Below, piece after piece: positions 35,390-41,876 of a stretch of DNA of 64,000 nucleotides (position 1 is the stretch's first letter; every line of letters starts with the position of its first letter). The translations under genes were made by a program, and so were the position numbers. The notes under the pieces are model-generated. The model was given only the letters and a program-made list of their open reading frames with translations, made no database searches and was not told the DNA's origin. The stretch comes from Sphingobacteriales bacterium 50-39 (lineage in GTDB: Bacteria; Bacteroidota; Bacteroidia; Chitinophagales; Chitinophagaceae): contig MKTZ01000015.1 of assembly GCA_001898505.1 (NCBI GenBank), positions 62,001-126,000 of the forward strand. The letters are read 5' to 3'.

Positions 35390-36715
35390 CTAAAGTTTAG
35401 CAACGCCCCATTTCCCTCTCGTAAGAAAATAAACGACGACACCGACACTGGCCAGCGCAAGCCCATACAGGGCGAACTTTCCTGTCGTCCCCCATATGAA
35501 TAGCCATATACAGATAGAAAGTATGACAGGCAAGGGATAGAGCCACATTTTGAACGGCAGCTTTTCTACACCCTCCCTTTTCCGGAGGATCACCACTCCC
35601 ACCGCCTGTGCGACGAACTGAACGAGTATCCGCATGGCGAGGATAGCGCTGATGGCCTGATCCAATCGCACGCGTATGCTGAAAAGAAAGCCCAATGCGC
35701 CGATGAACAAAAGTGAAATATAAGGGAATGATTTCGTCGGATGCAGTCGGGCGAAGATGGGAAAAAAATGGCCATCCACCGCCGCCGCATAAGGCACCCG
35801 CGAGTAGCCCAGCACCACGGCAAAGAGGGAAGCGAATGCTACCCATAAGATCAGCCCCGTCGCTACCAGCGCCGTCTTGTGACCATAGATCCTCTCCATG
35901 AACGTGCTGATGACGGCATCCGAATGCATGGCCTCCTGCCAGGGCACAACTCCTACTACGCTCAGGTTCATGCTCAGATAGAGAATGGCGATACAGATGA
36001 TGGATATAAAGATGCTTCGGGGGATATTACGGCTTGGGTTGCGGATCTCTCCACCCAGGTGACATACATTGTAATACCCCAAGAACGAATAGATGGTCTT
36101 ACCCGAAGCCTGTCCCAGCAGCAGCGCAAAGCTCCAGTTGAACATGGACTGCCCTTCCGAAGGCAGACAGGAAAAGGACGTCTGCCGATGGGTCAGTCCG
36201 CTAAAGATGATCCACAGCATAGTGATGATGACACCAGCCCACAGAAATACCGAAATCTTTCCGATGGTCTTTATGTTCCGGTAGAGCAACAGCACGATAA
36301 GGATAACGACCGTCCCCGACACCAATTTTTGTTCGAACTCATTCAATGGTATGAGATATCTGAAATAGGTAGAGAACCCGATGGCTCCCGAAGCCACTAC
36401 CAGCGGGGCCTGTAGACAGGTCTGCCATACGAAGAGAAAGGACATCATCGGCCCCCATTTTGGACCATATGCCGCTTTCAGGAAATTGTAGCTGCCACCC
36501 GCCAGTGGATAGGCAGCTCCCAGCTCGCTCCAGATCATCCCGTCGACCAGTGCCGTAATGGCCCCGAATACCCATGCCCAAAGAAAAAGATTGCTGCCAA
36601 TGATCTTTATTACCAACGCCAGCGTGACGAATGGGCCGATGCCCACCATATCGATCATGTTGATAGAAGTTGCCTGCAGTAATCCGATTTCCCGCTTCAG
36701 TTGAGGAGAAGACAT
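35390..36715 (-). CDS. APC family amino acid permease
   Basis: A 441-residue, 12-span inner-membrane amino acid/polyamine transporter. The signature region in the first spans is INMIDMVGIGPFVTLALVI and SELGAAYPLAGGSYNFLK (about 66-83). SGKTIYSFLGYYNVCHLGGE follows in the middle span. The substrate cannot be told from the sequence. It may be co-transcribed with the GH125 gene 69 bases downstream, but no functional link is evident. Confidence 0.88.
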   Translation of the reverse strand: MSSPQLKREIGLLQATSINMIDMVGIGPFVTLALVIKIIGSNLFLWAWVFGAITALVDGMIWSELGAAYPLAGGSYNFLKAAYGPKWGPMMSFLFVWQTCLQAPLVVASGAIGFSTYFRYLIPLNEFEQKLVSGTVVILIVLLLYRNIKTIGKISVFLWAGVIITMLWIIFSGLTHRQTSFSCLPSEGQSMFNWSFALLLGQASGKTIYSFLGYYNVCHLGGEIRNPSRNIPRSIFISIICIAILYLSMNLSVVGVVPWQEAMHSDAVISTFMERIYGHKTALVATGLILWVAFASLFAVVLGYSRVPYAAAVDGHFFPIFARLHPTKSFPYISLLFIGALGFLFSIRVRLDQAISAILAMRILVQFVAQAVGVVILRKREGVEKLPFKMWLYPLPVILSICIWLFIWGTTGKFALYGLALASVGVVVYFLTRGKWGVAKL

Positions 36716-36817
36716 AGGCTGTTATCCTTTCATGTGAGCTTTTTCCAAAAGGCGAATATCGGTCAATTACGGGAGATTTCCCGGCCCCTGCATCTGGCCC
36801 TTCCGGTCCCCCGCGCC

Positions 36818-38113
36818 CTATGCTTTCGCCAGCTCCCCGATGGCCCTGATCAGCACATCCAGGTTTTTGGTCGTCGTGTATACGTTAGGCGTTATTCTCA
36901 ATCCATGAAAATGCTCCCAGTCGATGGCCACGGTATGGATCCTGTAGGTGTTGAAAAGAGCAGACTCCAGGTCGCTGGCCTTCTTCCCGCCGATGCTTAC
37001 CATACCGATGGCACAGCCGAACTCCGGCTTCATGGACGTATGTAGTTTGACCTTGGGGATGTCCTTTACCGCACCCATCCAATAGTTCTTGAGATACTGC
37101 AGCCGCTGCTCCTTTCGGGCGGCGCCGATCATGTCGTAAAAGTCGATGGCTTTGCCAATGGCCTGCTCGATAAAAAAGGGGCGAGTACCCAGGGTTTCGA
37201 ACTTCCGGATATTATCGGACTTGGGTTCTCCATGGGCAAACAGCGGATAGATGGGCGCTATTTTCTCTTTCTTTATATAGAGCATGCCGGTGCCGATACA
37301 GGCGGTCAGCCATTTATGCAGGCTGGTCCCAAAATAGTCACAGCCAAGGGAGGGAATGGTAAATTCAAACTGAGCAAAAGAATGCGCCCCGTCCACCAGC
37401 ACTTCGATGCCCCGCTGATGAGCCGCATCGGCGATCTTCCGCACAGGCAGTATCTGCCCGTTCCAGTTGATGACATGGGTGACATGCACCACCTTTGTCC
37501 GGGGCGTAAATGCTTTTACATATTGGCTTGTCAGGTATTCGCTGTCTTCGCTGGGCAGCTCCAGGTCGATCCACACCAGCTTGACCCCGTCCCGCATTTC
37601 CCGCTGCCGCCAGGCATTGATCATATTGGGATAATCCTGTTTGGAAAGCACCACTTCATCTCCCGCCCGCAGTGGCAGTCCAAAGATCACCGTCTCCAAT
37701 GCCTCGGATGCGTTGCGGTGGATGGCAATCTCCTCGGGAGATGTGCCCGCGATACGGGCAAGATTGTTGCGAAGAGGCTCTCTTCCCTGGTCGAGTATCC
37801 GCCACATGTAATAGCTGGGCATTTCATTGCACATGTCGTGGTAGCGCTTCATGGCCTCCTGTACCACCTTCGGGGAAGGAGACACTCCCCCATTGTTGAG
37901 ATTGATCAGTTCGGGAGAGGTGGTAAAGGATTGTTGTACGAAATACCAGAAATCCTCGTCGCCCGCCAGTTCCGACGCTGGCCGGTCTTCTGCATGATAA
38001 AGGGCCTTATCCAGGTTGCGGCTCCAGGCTGGGCGGCTGAGTGAGCTTAAGAAGGCGGTGGCGGAAAAAGTTCCCAGCGTATCCAGGAACCGGCGGCGGT
38101 TGAAGGCAGTCAT
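36818..38113 (-). CDS. Tat-exported class V aminotransferase-like PLP enzyme
   Basis: A 431-residue fold-type I PLP enzyme of the aminotransferase V / isopenicillin-N epimerase-like group. The start at 38113 gives MTAFNRRRFLDTLGTFSATA, a twin-arginine signal; an upstream ATG at 38185 is less likely. PLP-related segments are HRNASEALETVIFGLP (about 128-143), EVLVDGAHSFAQFEF (with the Asp that contacts the cofactor) and YFGTSLHKWLTACIGTG, whose Lys near 255 binds PLP. Folded cofactor enzymes typically need Tat export, which fits. The substrate is unknown. It diverges from lpxB. Confidence 0.85.
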   Translation of the reverse strand: MTAFNRRRFLDTLGTFSATAFLSSLSRPAWSRNLDKALYHAEDRPASELAGDEDFWYFVQQSFTTSPELINLNNGGVSPSPKVVQEAMKRYHDMCNEMPSYYMWRILDQGREPLRNNLARIAGTSPEEIAIHRNASEALETVIFGLPLRAGDEVVLSKQDYPNMINAWRQREMRDGVKLVWIDLELPSEDSEYLTSQYVKAFTPRTKVVHVTHVINWNGQILPVRKIADAAHQRGIEVLVDGAHSFAQFEFTIPSLGCDYFGTSLHKWLTACIGTGMLYIKKEKIAPIYPLFAHGEPKSDNIRKFETLGTRPFFIEQAIGKAIDFYDMIGAARKEQRLQYLKNYWMGAVKDIPKVKLHTSMKPEFGCAIGMVSIGGKKASDLESALFNTYRIHTVAIDWEHFHGLRITPNVYTTTKNLDVLIRAIGELAKA

Positions 38114-38200
38114 GGTGATAGAAGTTTTGTACTTCAATATAGCGAAAAAGCGCTGACCCGCGACAGCATCTTCCCGCCCGGGCAACTCCCCGGACTATCG

Positions 38201-38215
38201 TATATTTGCCCCTCC
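38201..38215 (+). promoter_or_regulatory. -7 element directly before lpxB
   Basis: A full -7 match TATATTTG at 38201-38208, only 7 bases before the lpxB ATG, would start transcription at or next to the start codon. No TTG lies at the -33 position. If used, the message would be leaderless or nearly so. Confidence 0.4.
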
Positions 38216-39382
38216 ATGAAGTATTATATCATTGCCGGCGAGGCGTCCGGCGACCTCCACGGCAGCAATCTCATAAAAGAATTGAGGAAAACAGATCCTG
38301 CGACCGAGGTCCGTTGCTGGGGAGGCGACCTGATGGCAGCGGCAGGGGCCACGCTGGTCAGGCATTACAAGGACCTTGCCTTCATGGGTTTTGTGGAAGT
38401 GCTAAGCAATCTCCGCACCATCTTCCGGAACCTGGAGTTCTGCCGCCAGGACATACTGGCCTATCAGCCCGATGCCCTCATACTGGTGGACTATCCCGGA
38501 TTTAATTTAAGGATTGCAAAATGGGCTCACCGCCAGGGTCTGAAAGTGATCTACTATATATCTCCGCAGGTATGGGCCTGGAAGGAAAACCGTGTACGGC
38601 AGATCAAGGAGAATGTCGACAAGATGCTCGTCATCCTTCCCTTCGAAAAGGATTTCTATCGTCGCTGGGATTATGAAGTGGAATATGTGGGGCATCCCCT
38701 GGTAGAGGTCATCGACAGTTTCCGGGCCGACCCAGGCCGGCATGTTCTGCAAACGCTGTCTCCGGCATATACAGACAGCTCTGCCTCCAGCACGCCACAC
38801 CTTGCCCGCCCCATCATTGCGCTCCTCCCCGGATCGCGCCGCCAGGAGATATTGAAAAAGCTGCCCATCATGCTGGCTGTTGCGCCTCTCTTCCCGGACC
38901 ATCAATTCGTAGTGGCCAAAGCGCCGGGCCTTGAAGACAGCTTTTACGACCTGCTGTTAAAGGATCAACCCAATGTCTCCTCTGTTCGTAATGAAACATA
39001 CGCCCTGCTGTCACGCGCCAAAGCAGCCTTCGTTACCTCCGGCACAGCCACCCTGGAGACGGCGCTGTTCGGTGTGCCTGAAGTAGTCTGTTACAAAGGC
39101 AGCCCCGTTTCCTACCACATCGCCAAAAGGCTTATCAAGGTAAAGTATATTTCTTTGGTCAATCTGATCATGGACAAGCCAGTGGTGAAGGAACTGATAC
39201 AGGACAAGCTCACCCCGGGGAATTTAAAGAACGAGCTGGATGGTCTGCTGCATGACCCTAAAAGGATGGAACAGCTCCACGCAGATTACACGGCGCTCAA
39301 GGAGCTCCTCAGCCAGGGCGGACATGCGTCTGCCAATGCAGCGCACAGTATACTGCAATTCATGAGTGCGGCATCCCGCTGA
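38216..39382 (+). CDS. lpxB: Lipid-A-disaccharide synthase
   Basis: GT19 enzyme that joins UDP-2,3-diacylglucosamine and lipid X to form the lipid A disaccharide, at the inner membrane. It has 388 residues. The start MKYYIIAGEASGDLHGSNLI carries the family's GEASGD motif. LAFMGFVEVL, ILVDYPGFNLRIAK, YYISPQVWAWKENRV and VGHPLVEV follow in the usual order, and TSGTATLETALFGVPEVVCY lies near 275. It is complete. A short conserved membrane-protein gene lies downstream on the other strand. Confidence 0.96.
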   Translation: MKYYIIAGEASGDLHGSNLIKELRKTDPATEVRCWGGDLMAAAGATLVRHYKDLAFMGFVEVLSNLRTIFRNLEFCRQDILAYQPDALILVDYPGFNLRIAKWAHRQGLKVIYYISPQVWAWKENRVRQIKENVDKMLVILPFEKDFYRRWDYEVEYVGHPLVEVIDSFRADPGRHVLQTLSPAYTDSSASSTPHLARPIIALLPGSRRQEILKKLPIMLAVAPLFPDHQFVVAKAPGLEDSFYDLLLKDQPNVSSVRNETYALLSRAKAAFVTSGTATLETALFGVPEVVCYKGSPVSYHIAKRLIKVKYISLVNLIMDKPVVKELIQDKLTPGNLKNELDGLLHDPKRMEQLHADYTALKELLSQGGHASANAAHSILQFMSAASR

Positions 39383-39411
39383 TGTGCAGACCAGGCGCCA
39401 GCCCCCACTCC

Positions 39412-39585
39412 TTAATGTTTCCTGAAAAAAACCATCCGGATGATGATGATGATAATGGCCACCAGGAACATAAAGATGGATAGCCGATTGATAAAGTGCA
39501 TATATCGGATCCATCCTGTATTCGGCTCTTTTGGGTCCCTCTTTTTGATGTAGAAGTACTCCGCTATTTGTCTTAAAAAACCCAT
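39412..39585 (-). CDS. Small single-span membrane protein (DUF6728-like)
   Basis: A 57-residue reading frame starting MGFLRQIAEYFYIKKRDPKE, then TGWIRYMHFINRLSIFMF and a Val/Ile-rich membrane span ending RMVFFRKH. A cytoplasmic, charged N-terminal half with one C-terminal span is what I remember of the small Bacteroidota family DUF6728. That name is from memory. The GAT repeats in the DNA (ATC codons) encode the run of Ile in the span. It is convergent with lpxB and lies just before the tRNA-Ala promoter region. Function unknown. Confidence 0.7.
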   Translation of the reverse strand: MGFLRQIAEYFYIKKRDPKEPNTGWIRYMHFINRLSIFMFLVAIIIIIIRMVFFRKH

Positions 39586-39645
39586 AAAAATTAAGCTGCA
39601 ACTTATGTGCCCCGGTAAAGATAAAGAACAACCCCAATTTTTAAA

Positions 39646-39673
39646 TTGTTTAGATCAAAAACCTCTATATTTG
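39646..39673 (+). promoter_or_regulatory. Promoter of tRNA-Ala
   Basis: TTG at 39646-39648, a 17-base spacer, TATATTTG at 39666-39673 (full -7 match). Predicted start near 39680, giving a precursor leader of about 110 bases with two hairpin structures before the tRNA. Confidence 0.65.
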
Positions 39674-39691
39674 CACTCCCAAATAGGGCCC

Positions 39692-39728
39692 GGTGTCTGT
39701 CCATAGGACAACGAACCTCCGGTTCGTT
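39692..39728 (-). repeat. Double-hairpin intergenic repeat, copy 7
   Basis: Minus-strand orientation: hairpin 1 AACGAACC-GGA-GGTTCGTT, then GTCC-TAT-GGAC and AGACA. Hairpin 1 matches copy 9636-9676 except for the outermost pair. Hairpin 2 keeps its stem but changes its loop. It lies in the leader of tRNA-Ala, in the reverse sense to transcription, 30 kb away from the other copies. Confidence 0.7.
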
Positions 39729-39750
39729 CGGCACAGACGGATCCTGGGGC

Positions 39751-39786
39751 CATTCCGGGCCGGTCGCCTACAGCCGTCCCGGAATG
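39751..39786. other. Hairpin just upstream of tRNA-Ala
   Basis: A 9-bp inverted repeat CATTCCGGG/CCCGGAATG with an 18-base loop, ending 5 bases before the tRNA 5' end. It probably forms in the precursor and may guide 5' processing. Confidence 0.5.
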
Positions 39787-39791
39787 AGGAA

Positions 39792-39865
<74 letters not shown>

Positions 39866-39866
39866 C

Positions 39867-39896
39867 AAAAGCCGGACATGAAGTCCGGCTTTTTTT
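39867..39896. terminator. Terminator of tRNA-Ala
   Basis: AAAAGCCGGAC-ATGAA-GTCCGGCTTTTTTT: a perfect 7-bp GC core flanked by A and T tracts, directly after the tRNA. It may also end transcripts of the minus-strand beta-helix gene (stop at 39912). Confidence 0.9.
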
Positions 39897-39911
39897 GATC
39901 TAAAGATCCCC

Positions 39912-41861
39912 TCACCACACCTTTATTCTTTGCCTCCCGCTGCCCACTATCTCCAATGGTCCCGGCGATGGATGGACAATATTTCTTTTCCTTCCCAGGT
40001 AGTCCGTATCGACCCTGACAGGCGATCCGTCCGTATTTTCGAACGGCAGCCCCGGCACGATGGCCCTGCCTAAGACCTCCGTAGTCACCAGCTTTCTTTT
40101 TGGCGCCTTCAGCCAGTCCGGGTCCCAGGCAATATCCAGGTACACCGCGTTCCCTTCCACTACCAGACCTGTTGCAGCGTCAAAACCCTGCCTGTACAGC
40201 TCGCCTGTCTCCGTCTTGTCCTTCAGGGCCGCCTGCTGGTCCTTGCTCAAAGTCCTGGTAGGGTCTCCCCCTGGCTGGTTGGTCCCTTTTGTATACACAT
40301 TCCCCGAAAATACCACGGGCTGGAGAGCATTATCATATTGCCTGGCATTGCCTTTATTGACAAAGAGGTTGTTGATAAACCGGATATCGCCGCCAGGATT
40401 GTCATGAAGGGCTGTAACAAAAGTGGAGTGCGGCTTATGATAAGGCGTCAGCCGGTCGTCGTACGCGATTACCTCCATGGTCCCGCCGAACAGGTTATGG
40501 GCAAAGGCGACGCCACCTGAATTCATCAGCAAACTCTGCCCGGACAGGGAAATATTATTGCAGACAAGAATAGGCCCATGCTGGACCTCTAAAAATATAT
40601 CCAGTGAATTATCATGGAACAGATTCTCCTTCACCTGCGCCCCTTGCGCCATCCAGTCGAGCCATACGCCCATATTGGTACGGTAGATATGGTTGTGCGC
40701 GATCTGCACATCCACGCCGCCATGGAATTTGATACCCGCCATTTCAGCTCCGCTGAATAGTCGCCGGATATGAATGTCATGGATGACATTTCCCTTTATG
40801 ATGCTGAACGAACAGCCCATGCTGCCTACGATGCCTGTCTGCTCGCAGTAAGCTATCTTGTTGTTCTGCACCAGGTGCCCGCCAATAGTGCCTTTGTTCC
40901 ATCCAAAAGCCAGCGCCCGGTGGATCGTACCCACATATCCCTCCGCCGACTCGGTATTGTTGTTGTCCCACTTATCTCCATACTTTCCCAAAGCAATACC
41001 CGAGCACTTGGAGTATTGAATGGTATTATCCTCGATGATCCAGCCCCTGCTCCAGTGCGTACCGATCAGGCCCATCTGCTCTGCCGTCGGCGGCGCCCAG
41101 TTGGTGGCAGCCTGCTCCATCGTAAAACCCCGGACGGTGATAAAATTCATAAAAGGCTTGTCGGGATAAAAGACAGCCTGGCGTGCATTGATCTCTACCG
41201 TCTCCTTATTAGGGTCCGCGCCCTTGAATTGCGCCCAGATAGTGGTCGTCGTAGAATCAACAACAGCCCACCACAGTGGGTTCTTCACATCCGCAGCCCG
41301 CATGACTTCCTCCTGGTTAGCCGCTTCCATCAGCCAGTCCCCATTCAGGTACACAGCACCGGTATGATATTTTCGCTCTTTTGGTGTTGGATAGAACCAA
41401 TCCCCGCGGATCAGGTCATCATAAGGATTGAATTTCCCAAAGAACCGATTCGGGAGCCTTACCACCCAGGTATCATTGCCTGCCCGCTCCCAGCCTTTGA
41501 TAATTTCCGATCCCTTGATCACCACTTTCTCTCCCTTAGCCGCCTGGTATACGATCCGCTCCCGGTCCGAATTCCCACCCCTGGGCGGCGTGATCTGCTC
41601 CCGGTAGGTCCCGGCATGCACGGTGATCACATCCCCCGGCATGGCCAGGTTGGCGGCGGTCATGATGGTTCGCAAGGGCCTGGAGGCTGATCCATCCCCC
41701 GCATCATTGCCATTCACCGACACATGGTATTCCTTATTCACAACCACAAGGTGTTCTTTCGAAAGGGCCACCCGATCGCTGGGTTGACCAAAAACAACGC
41801 CGTTTAGAAATATTGACAAGAAAGCTCCGAGCCATTGTACGATAACATTACGTTTACTCAT
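39912..41861 (-). CDS. Secreted right-handed beta-helix protein (polysaccharide lyase/hydrolase-like)
   Basis: A 649-residue protein with a signal peptide (about 1-25, ending VVFGQ). The DUF1565-like start of a parallel beta-helix is EYHVSVNGNDAGDGSASRPL, then MAANLAMPGDVITVHAGTYR-type coils. The helix is seen as repeated IIEDNTIQYSK, HLVQNNKIAYCEQ and AHNHIYRTNMGVWLD patterns. Such folds occur in pectate lyases, alginate epimerases and glycosidases; the catalytic type cannot be fixed here. It is the last gene of the MFS-PhyH-isomerase block, 15 bases after the fused gene, and is probably exported to act on the locus's glycan. Confidence 0.75.
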   Translation of the reverse strand: MSKRNVIVQWLGAFLSIFLNGVVFGQPSDRVALSKEHLVVVNKEYHVSVNGNDAGDGSASRPLRTIMTAANLAMPGDVITVHAGTYREQITPPRGGNSDRERIVYQAAKGEKVVIKGSEIIKGWERAGNDTWVVRLPNRFFGKFNPYDDLIRGDWFYPTPKERKYHTGAVYLNGDWLMEAANQEEVMRAADVKNPLWWAVVDSTTTTIWAQFKGADPNKETVEINARQAVFYPDKPFMNFITVRGFTMEQAATNWAPPTAEQMGLIGTHWSRGWIIEDNTIQYSKCSGIALGKYGDKWDNNNTESAEGYVGTIHRALAFGWNKGTIGGHLVQNNKIAYCEQTGIVGSMGCSFSIIKGNVIHDIHIRRLFSGAEMAGIKFHGGVDVQIAHNHIYRTNMGVWLDWMAQGAQVKENLFHDNSLDIFLEVQHGPILVCNNISLSGQSLLMNSGGVAFAHNLFGGTMEVIAYDDRLTPYHKPHSTFVTALHDNPGGDIRFINNLFVNKGNARQYDNALQPVVFSGNVYTKGTNQPGGDPTRTLSKDQQAALKDKTETGELYRQGFDAATGLVVEGNAVYLDIAWDPDWLKAPKRKLVTTEVLGRAIVPGLPFENTDGSPVRVDTDYLGRKRNIVHPSPGPLEIVGSGRQRIKVW

Positions 41862-41876
41862 TATTTATCACTATTG

